Positions 8,447 to 16,179 of a stretch of DNA of 64,000 nucleotides are shown one piece after another. The stretch's first letter is position 1; each line of letters opens with the position of its first letter. This stretch comes from Diaminobutyricimonas aerilata (lineage in GTDB: Bacteria > Actinomycetota > Actinomycetes > Actinomycetales > Microbacteriaceae). A model generated the notes under the pieces. It saw only the letters and a list, made by a program, of their open reading frames with translations, made no database searches and was not told the DNA's origin. The stretch is taken from positions 2,503,304 to 2,567,303 of the forward strand of contig NZ_PGFF01000001.1 in assembly GCF_002797715.1 (NCBI RefSeq), in the 5' to 3' direction. Both the position numbers and the translations under genes were made by a program.

Positions 8447-8471
8447 GTTCCCTGAGCCTGTCGAAGGGAAC
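8447..8471. repeat. CCTGAGCCTGTCGAAGG-type short palindrome
   Basis: GTTCCCT and AAGGGAAC arms flank GAGCCTGTCG. The same motif recurs at 19397-19450, 20249-20303 and 32320-32365. Confidence 0.8.
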
Positions 8472-8485
8472 CCGCCCGCACGACC

Positions 8486-8523
8486 GGTCTCGATACGGCG
8501 GGCTCCGCCGCGCCTACTCGACC
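8486..8523. repeat. dispersed palindrome, copy F, overlapping the sucrose phosphorylase stop
   Basis: Same 38-bp element as C and E. On the minus strand its GGTCGAGTAG end encodes the last two residues (Val-Glu) and the TAG stop of the sucrose phosphorylase gene. Confidence 0.85.
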
Positions 8524-9956
8524 CGCGGGATCGGGGTGGCGTCGATGCGGTGCGTGCGGGCGGCGAGGTCGGCGTGCAGCACGGCGTGGTGCTCGCCCGC
8601 CGTCCACGCGAGCTCGAGTTCGGTCGCGCTCACCGCGCGGACCGAGAACGCACCCTCGAACGCCGGATGCGCCGAGCGCAGCCGCACGAGGTCGAGCAGC
8701 GCCCGCGGCACCTCGCCGGCGAGCGCCGCGTCGATCTCGTCGCGCGTGTAGACGTGCCGGTTCACGTCCCGCCCCTGACCGGTGCGGCGGAAGAGCTCGA
8801 CGTCGTCGAGTCCGGCCAGCAGCCCCACGTAGTACACCTGCGGCTCGCCGGGCACGAAGAACTGCACGGCCCGCGCGAGCAGGTAGCTGCCCGCATCCGC
8901 CTCCAGCACGCTGAAGAACGTCGCGTTGATCTGATGCGGCATCGGCGCCCACGCCGGTATGACGGACGCGATGCTCGAGTGCCCGTCGGTCGCGGCGGCG
9001 GCGCGGTCGAAGATCGCCGCCATCTCCTCCGTCGACAGCAGACCCGGGCGGTCACCGCTCGGGCCCGCGTCGATCACGCCGATGCCGTCGTGGGTGTCGA
9101 GCACCGTCACGGCGTTCCGCGGGCGGATCTCGAGCCAGCGGATGAGCCGGTCGATCGTGCCCGTGCCGAGCGAGTGCAGCAGCAGCGGCGGCAACGCGAA
9201 GTCGTAGACGAGGTCGACGAGCGGCGCGATCGCCTGCTGCTGCGTGTAGTGGGCGTGCACCTCGACGAGCACCCGCATGCCGTACTCGCGCACCATCGCG
9301 GTGATCTCGCGCACGAACCCGAGGGTGTGCTCGGTCATGAAGCTGTCGCTGCCGGGCGTCTTCACGGCGTAGCCGACCGCGTCCAGTCGCACCGTCGTCA
9401 CCCCGCCGTCGGCGAGCGCCGCGAGCACGCGCCGCAGGTAGGCGTGGGCGGCCGGATGGGCGACGTCGAGGTCGACCTGGCTCGGCATGAAGGTGGTCCA
9501 GACGAGGCGGCGCGTGCCGTCCGGCGACTGGTAGGAGGTGAACGGGAGGCCGGGCCGGGGACGGTAGAACGCGGTGATCTCGCGCTCGGTTCCGCCGTTC
9601 GGGAACACCGTGTCGAAGGTGAGGAACATGCCGTGGTGCTCCGACGCCTCCCCGTCGGCGAGCCAGTCGCGGAACTCCCCCGACGACGCGGAGACGTGGT
9701 TGACGATGAGATCGGCCGTCACCTCCCGGCGGGCGGCGATGGCGCGCACGTCGTCCCAGTCGCCGAGGCGCGGGTCGACGGTCGCGTGATCGATCGGGTC
9801 GAACCCGGCGTCGGCACCGTCGAAGGGCACGAAGAAGGGCAGGATGTGCACGCCCGCGAACTCGGCGAGCGGACCGTCGAGCAGGTCGCGCAGTCCCGTC
9901 ATGCCGCCGCCGAAGCGGTCGGCGTAGGCGAGCAGGCTCACCCCGCGGGTGGTCAC
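8514..9956 (-). CDS. sucrose phosphorylase (GH13_18)
   Basis: The 480-residue protein follows characterised bifidobacterial sucrose phosphorylase along its length: the GVHILPFF strand, FDGADAGFDPIDH, VFPNGGTEREI, RPRPGLPFT, RLDAVGY, VEVH and LDTHDGIGVID. The nucleophile D192, acid/base E232 and stabiliser D290 fall at the same residue numbers as in that enzyme. It converts sucrose and phosphate to alpha-glucose 1-phosphate and fructose in the cytoplasm. The GTG start overlaps the upstream stop (GTGA, 9953-9956), so it is the last gene of a coupled operon with an FGGY kinase and a class I aldolase. Its stop codon comes from repeat copy F. A relative acting on another glucoside is possible given the neighbours. 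Confidence 0.9.
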   Translation of the reverse strand: MTTRGVSLLAYADRFGGGMTGLRDLLDGPLAEFAGVHILPFFVPFDGADAGFDPIDHATVDPRLGDWDDVRAIAARREVTADLIVNHVSASSGEFRDWLADGEASEHHGMFLTFDTVFPNGGTEREITAFYRPRPGLPFTSYQSPDGTRRLVWTTFMPSQVDLDVAHPAAHAYLRRVLAALADGGVTTVRLDAVGYAVKTPGSDSFMTEHTLGFVREITAMVREYGMRVLVEVHAHYTQQQAIAPLVDLVYDFALPPLLLHSLGTGTIDRLIRWLEIRPRNAVTVLDTHDGIGVIDAGPSGDRPGLLSTEEMAAIFDRAAAATDGHSSIASVIPAWAPMPHQINATFFSVLEADAGSYLLARAVQFFVPGEPQVYYVGLLAGLDDVELFRRTGQGRDVNRHVYTRDEIDAALAGEVPRALLDLVRLRSAHPAFEGAFSVRAVSATELELAWTAGEHHAVLHADLAARTHRIDATPIPRVE

Positions 9957-10621
9957 CGCAGCGCCTCGGCGAGCGCGGCGACACCACCGGAGGGCGAGGT
10001 GAGCACCGGGATGCCCGGCTCGGCACCTTCGACCGCCGCGGCCATCGACGCCTGGGCGAGCACGATGACGTCGGCGGCCGCCTCTCCCCCGTCGACGGCG
10101 GCGACCGCGTCGCGTACGAGGCTGTCGTGGGTCGACTGGTCCCCCGCCGAGCGGGCGGCCGCCGCACCCTCGAGGACGGTCGCCGTGAGGGTCGCGCCGC
10201 TGCCGGCGGCGTCGATCTCGCGCTGGATGAGCCGGCCGGTCGGGCCGAGGGTCGCCTCGAGGGTCGCGAGCACCACGATCCGTCCGCCCTCACCGGCGCG
10301 GGCGACGGCGTCGCGGGCCATCGGGGCGTCCACGCGGAGCACGGGCACGGCGGCCTCCGCCGCCGCCTCCTCCACCGCTTCGCCGATCGAGGAGCACGTC
10401 ACGAGCACCGCGTGCGCCCCGTCTTCGACGAGGTGGCGCACGTGGGTGCGCACCTGCCGACGCACCTCATCCGTCACCCCCTCGCGGATGGCGGTCGCGA
10501 GCAGTCCCGCATCGACGGCATGAACGACGTCCGCGCCCGGCACGCTCTGCGTCACGAGTTCCTGGAACGTCGCGGCGAGTGCCGGCACCGTGTGCAGCAG
10601 CCCGACGCGGGGCCCGGTCAC
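9953..10621 (-). CDS. aspartate/glutamate racemase-like protein with one catalytic Cys
   Basis: 222 residues from a GTG overlapping the aldolase stop. The fold markers are PRVGLLHTVPALAATFQ at the start and VLVTCSSIGEAVEEAA, which carries the first catalytic Cys of the Asp/Glu/hydantoin racemase superfamily. Where the second Cys normally sits (GCT/GCA motif) the sequence reads IVLAQASMAAA, with no Cys. Two-base racemisation is therefore unlikely; single-Cys members include arylmalonate decarboxylase and isomerases. In this operon an epimerase, isomerase or decarboxylase acting on an acid sugar would be plausible, but this is inference. Confidence 0.75.
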   Translation of the reverse strand: MTGPRVGLLHTVPALAATFQELVTQSVPGADVVHAVDAGLLATAIREGVTDEVRRQVRTHVRHLVEDGAHAVLVTCSSIGEAVEEAAAEAAVPVLRVDAPMARDAVARAGEGGRIVVLATLEATLGPTGRLIQREIDAAGSGATLTATVLEGAAAARSAGDQSTHDSLVRDAVAAVDGGEAAADVIVLAQASMAAAVEGAEPGIPVLTSPSGGVAALAEALR

Positions 10622-11517
10622 GCCTGCCTCCACGGACGGGCCTTGCGATCGACGACCTCGACGAGCCGTTCGAGCCGCGGCACGGAGACCTCGCGCAGGC
10701 GGGCGGGCACGTCCCCCGCGCCGACGACGTCGCTCCACAGCGCGCGCCCGGCGAGGAATCCGCTCGCGCCGGCACGGCAGGCGGCCTCGACGGCGGGCAG
10801 GAATCGGTTGCGGTCGACGCCTTGCGAGAGCACGACCCACGGGCCGGTGATGGCGCGGCCGAGCCGCTCACTCGCGGCGTGCTGTGCGTCGGCGTCCCCG
10901 GCGCCGGCGAGCGGCACCTGCACTTTGTAGAGGCTCTGGCCGAGCGGCGAGAGCTCCTCGGCGGCTTCGACGATCGCGTCGTCGAGGTCCCACGTGCCCG
11001 CGTCGACCTCCTCCGGCGTCGCGCGCACCACGGGTTCGAGCACCGAGAGCAGGTTGCGGGCGGCGGCGGCCTCGACGAAGTCGCGGGCGAGCTGCACGCG
11101 TTGTTCGCGGTTGTCGTCGCGGCGCCAGATGATGAGCAGCTTGAGCGCGGCGACCCCGGTGAGGTCGAAGTCGGGGGCGAGTACGTGCGAGTCGAGCCCG
11201 GTCTCCTCGACGGGGCCTCCGTCGGCTTGTTCGAGGGCGTCGGCGGCGAGGATGAGCCCCGCGCTTCCGGGAAGCCGGCTCTCGTCGCGGAGGCGGTCGA
11301 AGCCGTAGTGCCGGTCGATGAGGAATCCGGAGGCGAGCGGCCCGAGGGCGTCGGCGACGTCGAGCTTGAACTGCACGAGCACGTCGTCGGCGGGCCGGCC
11401 CGCGCCGGCCTGGTCGAACATGTGGCGGAGGCTCTCGCGCTGGTCCATCGCGACCATCGCGAGTCCGCCGCCGGGGCGGGCGATCGCGTCGAGCGTGGGG
11501 GCGGGGGTGTCGGTCAT
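10618..11517 (-). CDS. class I aldolase of the LacD/YihT family
   Basis: The 299-residue protein aligns well by eye with E. coli sulfofructosephosphate aldolase YihT: GGLAMVAMDQRESLRHMF, VQFKLDVADALGPLASGFLIDRHYG, LKLLIIWRRDD, SVLEPVVR and SGFLAGRALWSDVVG. The Schiff-base lysine is K198 in SLYKVQVPL. Family members cleave ketose 1-phosphates or 1,6-bisphosphates, or 6-sulfo-fructose 1-phosphate, to dihydroxyacetone phosphate and an aldehyde. The start ATG overlaps the kinase stop (ATGA, 11514-11517). The natural substrate is open: the other sulfoglycolysis genes (yihS, yihV, yihU types) are not in the window. Confidence 0.85.
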   Translation of the reverse strand: MTDTPAPTLDAIARPGGGLAMVAMDQRESLRHMFDQAGAGRPADDVLVQFKLDVADALGPLASGFLIDRHYGFDRLRDESRLPGSAGLILAADALEQADGGPVEETGLDSHVLAPDFDLTGVAALKLLIIWRRDDNREQRVQLARDFVEAAAARNLLSVLEPVVRATPEEVDAGTWDLDDAIVEAAEELSPLGQSLYKVQVPLAGAGDADAQHAASERLGRAITGPWVVLSQGVDRNRFLPAVEAACRAGASGFLAGRALWSDVVGAGDVPARLREVSVPRLERLVEVVDRKARPWRQA

Positions 11518-12929
11518 CGTGCTCCTTCGGGGGTGGTCGAGATGCCCGCGATGCGGGCCAGCGTGGGGAAGCCGGCGATGGCCGCGCTGTAGTCGCCGGC
11601 GGCGGGGGCGACGGGCCGCGCGGGCAGCACGGGCGCGGTGTGGCCGAGCGTGCGTTCGACGGCGATCATCGCGGCTCCCGTGGCGACCGGTTCGCGCGCG
11701 GTGACGAGGGCGAGCGGCGCGGGGCTCACGGCGGCCTTGATGGCCGCGAACTCGGGATTGCGCGCCGGTCCGCCGAGCACGGCGATGCGTTCCGGATGAC
11801 CGTCGCCGGCGAGGGCGGTCTGCGCGTCGTACATCCACCGCGCGTGCAGCGCGAGCCCGTCGAGCAGGGCTCGGGCGCGGGTGCGCCGGTCGGATCCGGC
11901 GGCGTCGACCCACACGAGTCGCGCGTGGGGGTCCGGCGCGGGCGTCTGCCGCCCACGCGGGTAGGGCAGCACCGCGACCTCGACCGGTCCGTCGGGGAGG
12001 TCGGCGAACGCCCGGTGCTCCGGCACTCCCTCCTCCGCGCACCACTGACGCAGCAGGGCACCCGCGGCCGAGTGTCCCGCGAGCAGCACTTCGGCGTCGT
12101 CGCGGATGCTGCGCACGATGCTCATGCCGGTGGCCGCGACGGCCGCCCGGTCGGCGGGGTGGTGGAGCATCCGGAGCACGGCCTCCGCGGTGCCGACGGA
12201 GTCCGCGACGCTTCCGGGGGCGCGCAGGCCCGCCGCCCACGCCCCGACGGAGTGGTCGTGCCCGGCGACGACGACCGGAACGCCCCGCGTGGTGACCGCG
12301 GACGCCCCGACGGCGGGGAGCATGCCGGCGTGCATCCCGACGGCATCGAGCAGTTCGTCGTCCCACCCGGACGGGGTCGTGCCCTCGGGGAGGCGGTACG
12401 CGCCGGTGCGGCCGGCGAGCGTGTGGTCGGTGACGTGCTCGCCGGTGAGCGCGAGCGCGACCAGGTCGGCCACGCCCACCCAGCGACGCATCGCCCCGAA
12501 GGTCGTCGGTTGGGTGCGCCGCAGCCACGCCCACGTCGCGAGCGGCGTCTTCGGCCCCGGGGGCACGCCCGTGCGGGCGAACAGTTCCGGCCCGAAGCGG
12601 TCGAGGAGGGCGGCGGCGTCGGCGGCGCCGCGCGCGCCGTCCCAGCGCACGAGGGGGGTCAGCGGCACGTTGGAGGCGTCGAGGGCGACGCCGGTCTCGG
12701 CCATCGACGCGATGCCGATCGCGGCGACGGACCGACCGGCGGTCAGGGTGTCGACGAGGCCGCGCACCGCGTCGCCGACGCCGTCCGCGTCGGCCGGGGT
12801 GGCCACCGAGCGCACGTCGAGCTCGCGCACCGTGTCGTCGATGGCGACGAGCGCGACCTTCGTGTTGGTGCTGCCGACGTCGATGCCGAGCGCGAGCACG
12901 GCATCCGCGGTGGGGGTGGCGCCGGACAC
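11514..12929 (-). CDS. FGGY-family carbohydrate kinase
   Basis: 471 residues. The N-terminal phosphate-binding GIDVGSTNTKVALV, a hinge PLTPLVRWDGARGA, VVVAGHDHSVGAWAAG with the probable catalytic Asp, SVGTAEAV, and a late ERIAVLGGPARNPEF adenosine-binding segment identify an FGGY sugar kinase. The substrate is not evident; a ketose is the natural guess because an aldolase follows. The frame extends to an ATG at 12986, but I place the start at GTG 12929: upstream of it lie TTGACC (12960-12965), an 18-bp spacer and CACAAT (12936-12941), 6 nt before the GTG, and a longer protein would have to span this promoter and its operator. First gene of a four-gene coupled operon. Confidence 0.85.
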   Translation of the reverse strand: MSGATPTADAVLALGIDVGSTNTKVALVAIDDTVRELDVRSVATPADADGVGDAVRGLVDTLTAGRSVAAIGIASMAETGVALDASNVPLTPLVRWDGARGAADAAALLDRFGPELFARTGVPPGPKTPLATWAWLRRTQPTTFGAMRRWVGVADLVALALTGEHVTDHTLAGRTGAYRLPEGTTPSGWDDELLDAVGMHAGMLPAVGASAVTTRGVPVVVAGHDHSVGAWAAGLRAPGSVADSVGTAEAVLRMLHHPADRAAVAATGMSIVRSIRDDAEVLLAGHSAAGALLRQWCAEEGVPEHRAFADLPDGPVEVAVLPYPRGRQTPAPDPHARLVWVDAAGSDRRTRARALLDGLALHARWMYDAQTALAGDGHPERIAVLGGPARNPEFAAIKAAVSPAPLALVTAREPVATGAAMIAVERTLGHTAPVLPARPVAPAAGDYSAAIAGFPTLARIAGISTTPEGAR

Positions 12930-12935
12930 GCTCCC

Positions 12936-12965
12936 ATTGTGTTCGTTGTCGAACACATCGGTCAA
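12936..12965 (-). promoter_or_regulatory. promoter of the FGGY kinase-sucrose phosphorylase operon
   Basis: -35 TTGACC (12965-12960), 18-bp spacer, -10 CACAAT (12941-12936), then 6 nt to the GTG at 12929. The spacer is occupied by the DeoR-type operator. Confidence 0.55.
12938..12957. promoter_or_regulatory. GlpR/DeoR-like operator
   Basis: TGTGTTCG-TTGT-CGAACACA is a perfect 8-bp inverted repeat closely resembling the E. coli GlpR site (ATGTTCG...CGAACAT). It overlaps the leftward promoter and lies about 50 bp from the start of the divergent DeoR-family gene, its probable ligand-responsive repressor. Confidence 0.75.
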
Positions 12966-13006
12966 GGAGTGTGCGGTGATTGACAACGTCGCGGCTGGAT
13001 GCTGGG

Positions 13007-13759
13007 ATGAGCGACGTGCGATACACCGAGGCCCCCGCGCGTCGCGCCGAGCTGCTGCGCCGCCTCGAGATCGACGGCTACGTCTCCTCCACCGCCCTCG
13101 CGAACGAGCTCGGGGTGTCGGAGATGACCATCCGGCGCGACCTGCGCCGCCTGCAACTCGACGGATCCGCGCGACGGGTGATCGGCGGGGCGACCGGAGG
13201 CATCCCGTTCGCCGAACGGAACCGCGCGGCGAGCGACGAGAAGCGGGCGATCGCCGCGGCGTGCGCGCGGCTGCTCACCGACGCCGCGACCGTCGCCCTC
13301 GACGCCGGCACCACGGTCGCGCCGCTGCCCGCGCTCCTCGAGCCCGGCACGACCGTCGTGACCCACTCGGTGCCGGTCATCACGGCGTGCGCCGCCCGCG
13401 ACGACCTCGAGCTCATCGGCCTCGGGGGCAGCTACCAGCCCGACACGCGCTCGTTCACGGGTCCCGCGGCAGAACACACCCTCGACACGCTCTCGGTCGA
13501 CGTCGCCGTACTCTCCGCCACCGCCGTCGACTCCACCGGGCTGCTCTGCGCCAACGCCCTCGACGCCGCCCTCAAGCGGCGCATGGCCGCCATCGCTACC
13601 CGACGCATCCTGCTCGTCGACTCGGGCAAGCTCAGCGCCCGCGCCCCCATCCGCTTCGGCACCCTCGACCTCGTCGACGTCGTCGTGACGGATGCCCGGG
13701 CCACCCCCGATCAGCTCGCCCTGCTCGCGTCGGGGGGCGCCGAGGTGGTGACGGCGTGA
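13007..13759 (+). CDS. DeoR-family transcriptional repressor
   Basis: 250 residues. The N-terminal helix-turn-helix (VSSTALANELGVSEMTIRRDLRRLQLDGSARRVIGGA, about 20-60) has the TIRRDL recognition helix diagnostic of DeoR/GlpR. The C-terminal DeoRC sensor (about 80-235, ALDAGTTVAPLPALLEPGTTVVTHS) normally binds a sugar phosphate. It probably represses both divergent operons through the operator at 12938-12957. TTGACA at 12980-12985 and TGGGAT at 13003-13008 (17-bp spacer) could even support a leaderless start at GTG 13016; the ATG at 13007 is kept as default. Its stop overlaps the next GTG. Confidence 0.9.
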   Translation: MSDVRYTEAPARRAELLRRLEIDGYVSSTALANELGVSEMTIRRDLRRLQLDGSARRVIGGATGGIPFAERNRAASDEKRAIAAACARLLTDAATVALDAGTTVAPLPALLEPGTTVVTHSVPVITACAARDDLELIGLGGSYQPDTRSFTGPAAEHTLDTLSVDVAVLSATAVDSTGLLCANALDAALKRRMAAIATRRILLVDSGKLSARAPIRFGTLDLVDVVVTDARATPDQLALLASGGAEVVTA

Positions 13760-15015
13760 GCGGACCGTTCCTGGGCGTGATCGCCGACGACGTGACCGGC
13801 GCGTGCGACCTCGCGGGCACGGTCGCCGAGCTCGGGCACTCGACATCCGTGCACCTCGGGGCGCCGCACGGCGACCTCGATGCGGACGCGGACTGCATCG
13901 TCGTCGCGCTGAAGACCCGCACGATCGACCCCGACGACGCGGTCGCGCACTCGGTGGCCGCCGCCCGCGCGCTGCTCGACGCCGGTGCCGCCCGGCTCTA
14001 TCAGAAGTACTGCTCCACATTCGACTCGACCCCGCGCGGCAACATCGGTCCCGTCGCCGACGCTCTCCTCGCGTTGCTCGGACGCGACGCCGTGTCGATC
14101 GGCACCCCGGCCACCCCGCAGGCCGGGCGCACCCAGTACCTCGGCCACCTCTTCGTCCACGACCGGCTGCTGTCGGAGTCGTCGCTGCGCGACCATCCGC
14201 TCACGCCCATGCGCGACCCCGATCTCGTGCGGGTGCTCTCCGCCCAGTCGGCACACCGGGTCGGACTCGTCCCGCACGCCGCCGTGCGGTGGGGACCGTC
14301 GGCGGTCGTCGACGCCGTGCGGTCGGCGAGCGCCGAGCACGTGCTCGTCGACGCCCTCGACGACGGTGACCTCGATGTGATCGCGGCCGCGATCGACGAC
14401 GTCGACTCCCCCGTGCTGCTCGGCGGCGGAGCGGGTCTCGCCGCCGCCCTCGCGCGACGCGCCCTGCCCGCCACCGCCGCCGCCCCCCTGCCCGCGGTCG
14501 AACCGGGACGCCGCCTCGTGCTCTCCGGCAGCGGATCGGAACGCACCCGCGAACAGGTCGCCGCGTTCGCCGGGACGGTGCTGCGCCTCGACCCGCTCGC
14601 CCTTGCCGGCGACCCGGATGCGCTCGACGCGCTGCTCGCGGCGACCGACGAGGCGCTCGCGGGCGATGCCGCGGTGCTCGTCTCGGCTACGGACGAACCG
14701 GATGCGGTACGGCGCGCCCAGACGGAACTGGGCGTCGAGCGGGCCGCCGGCCTCGTGGAGGATGCCCTCGCGCGCATCGCCGTGCACGCCGTCGACCGCT
14801 CGGGGGTGCGCCGGCTCATCGTCGCCGGCGGGGAGACCTCCGGAGCCGTCGCCGCCGCGCTCGGCGCGACCACGCTGCGCATCGGCCGGCTCGCCGCCCC
14901 CGGTGTGCCGTGGGCCGTCGCCGACCGCGAGGGCGTCCTCGTCGCGCTGCTGCTCAAGTCGGGCAATTTCGGCGGTCGCGACCTCTTCACCACCGCGTGG
15001 GAGAGCGCCCCGTGA
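13756..15015 (+). CDS. four-carbon acid sugar kinase family protein (DUF1537, OtnK-like)
   Basis: 419 residues from a GTG overlapping the repressor stop. The N-terminal domain opens with FLGVIADDVTGACDLAG and contains QKYCSTFDSTPRGNIG, the acid-sugar binding signature. The C-terminal nucleotide-binding domain has RLIVAGGETSGAVA and ends with LLLKSGNFGG. Characterised members phosphorylate 3-oxo-tetronates, tetronates or 3-oxo-isoapionate on the terminal hydroxyl with ATP. It is followed directly by a class II aldolase, the usual partner that decarboxylates the product to dihydroxyacetone phosphate. The usual NAD-dependent acid-sugar dehydrogenase and hydroxypyruvate-isomerase-like gene are absent from this operon. 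Confidence 0.88.
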   Translation: MSGPFLGVIADDVTGACDLAGTVAELGHSTSVHLGAPHGDLDADADCIVVALKTRTIDPDDAVAHSVAAARALLDAGAARLYQKYCSTFDSTPRGNIGPVADALLALLGRDAVSIGTPATPQAGRTQYLGHLFVHDRLLSESSLRDHPLTPMRDPDLVRVLSAQSAHRVGLVPHAAVRWGPSAVVDAVRSASAEHVLVDALDDGDLDVIAAAIDDVDSPVLLGGGAGLAAALARRALPATAAAPLPAVEPGRRLVLSGSGSERTREQVAAFAGTVLRLDPLALAGDPDALDALLAATDEALAGDAAVLVSATDEPDAVRRAQTELGVERAAGLVEDALARIAVHAVDRSGVRRLIVAGGETSGAVAAALGATTLRIGRLAAPGVPWAVADREGVLVALLLKSGNFGGRDLFTTAWESAP

Positions 15016-15641
15016 CCGGCACCCTCGACGCGCTGCGCGAGCCGCTCGTCGCCGCGTGTCGGCACCTCGCGGCCTCGGGTCTCTCGCCCGGCAGCTCCGG
15101 CAATGTCAGCGTGCGCGTCGGGGACCGCATCCTGATGACCCCGACCGGCTCGAGTCTCGCGCGGGTACTGCCCGAACAGCTCGCCATCGTCGACCTCGAC
15201 GGCGTCGCCGAACCCGGCCCGGCACCCTCGAAGGAGGTGCCCGTGCACCTCGCGATGTACCGCGCCCGCCCCGACGCGACCGCGGTCGTGCACCTGCACT
15301 CCCCGCACGCGACGGCGATCTCGTGCCTCCCGCCCGACGAGCACGGACGGGCGGCGCTCCCCGCCCTCACCCCGTACCGCGTCATGCGACTGGGCGACGT
15401 GCCCGTCGCGCCGTACGCCCGACCCGGGTCGGCGGAACTCGGGGCGGGGGTCGCGCGGCTCGCGCCCGCGAACGCCGTGGTGTTGCTCGCGAACCACGGC
15501 TCGGTCGTCGCGGCGGCCGGGCTCGACGCCGCCGTGGACCTCGCGGAAGAACTGGAGACCGCGGCTCAGGTCACGCTGCTGCTGCGGCAGACGCCGCGCA
15601 TCGAGCTCGACGCCGAGCAACAGCGCGAACTCCGCGGCTGA
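15012..15641 (+). CDS. class II aldolase/adducin family protein (OtnC-like decarboxylase candidate)
   Basis: 209 residues, GTG start overlapping the kinase stop (GTGA). SPGSSGNVSVRVGDRILMTPTGSS binds the phosphate, VHLHSPHATA and LLANHGSV carry the three Zn ligands (His, His, His), and EVPVHLAMY has the conserved Glu. Family members include fuculose- and ribulose-phosphate aldolases/epimerases and the 3-oxo-tetronate 4-phosphate decarboxylase OtnC. Pairing with a DUF1537 kinase favours the last. Product would be dihydroxyacetone phosphate plus CO2. It converges on the TfoX-like gene 22 bp away. Confidence 0.85.
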   Translation: MTGTLDALREPLVAACRHLAASGLSPGSSGNVSVRVGDRILMTPTGSSLARVLPEQLAIVDLDGVAEPGPAPSKEVPVHLAMYRARPDATAVVHLHSPHATAISCLPPDEHGRAALPALTPYRVMRLGDVPVAPYARPGSAELGAGVARLAPANAVVLLANHGSVVAAAGLDAAVDLAEELETAAQVTLLLRQTPRIELDAEQQRELRG

Positions 15642-15663
15642 GCTCCCGAGGAGGAACGCACCT

Positions 15664-16038
15664 TCAGCGCTCCCGGCGGGGAACGCGCGGTCGGGCGCGA
15701 GGCGGGGCGGGCGGCAGCGACTCCGCGTACGCGAGGGCCGCGTCGGCGAACTCCGGCCACGTCGTCGCGTGCGCCACCGGCACGACGACCCAGTCCCGGA
15801 ACACCCGGTCCGCGCCCGGGGCGAACACCACGGCACCCGGCAGCGCGAGCGCCCGCGCGTAGGAGGCGCTGCCCGCGCCGAGCCGCAGGGTGAGCCCTCC
15901 GTCGACGAGGCAGGCGAACATCCGGCCGCCGATCGAGAGCATCGGGCGGCCCATCATCCGTCCGCGGCGGATGCCCGCGCCCTCGAGCCCCTCGGCGACC
16001 GCCTCGAAGTCGCCTACGCCATCCCCGGTCGCGTCCAT
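15664..16038 (-). CDS. TfoX/Sxy N-terminal-domain-like protein
   Basis: A 124-residue single-domain protein: RRGRMMGRPMLSIGGRMFACLVDGGLTLRLG matches the RxMFGxxxLxxxGKxFA core of the TfoX N-terminal domain, followed by hydrophobic strands and a helical end rich in Pro/Arg. In gamma-proteobacteria TfoX/Sxy controls competence with CRP, but stand-alone actinobacterial versions have no known role. The start ATG at 16038 has a GGAGGTGCC Shine-Dalgarno. Divergent from the glycosyltransferase at 16180; the 141-bp gap shows no clear operator. Confidence 0.7.
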   Translation of the reverse strand: MDATGDGVGDFEAVAEGLEGAGIRRGRMMGRPMLSIGGRMFACLVDGGLTLRLGAGSASYARALALPGAVVFAPGADRVFRDWVVVPVAHATTWPEFADAALAYAESLPPAPPRARPRVPRRER

Positions 16039-16179
16039 GGCACCTCCGCGAGGAGTATCCCGCGCCGTGCCGCCTCGTGGAACCCCGCACCCCTCGCTCC
16101 GCGTTCGCTGGAGATCGATGGCGCGGGATGGTCTCGCGGCGGGCACGGCGGTTCGCTGGAGCGAGAACCCGGAGGTGTC

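Noticed and set aside
10618-12929. Complete sulfoglycolysis (sulfo-EMP) cluster
   Set aside because: Only the aldolase resembles YihT. No sulfoquinovosidase, sulfoquinovose isomerase, PfkB-type kinase, sulfolactaldehyde reductase or transporter is present.
12106-15015. A 969-residue plus-strand protein covering the operator region
   Set aside because: It runs antisense to the FGGY kinase and over the DeoR gene in another frame. Only the last 419 residues have homology (DUF1537).
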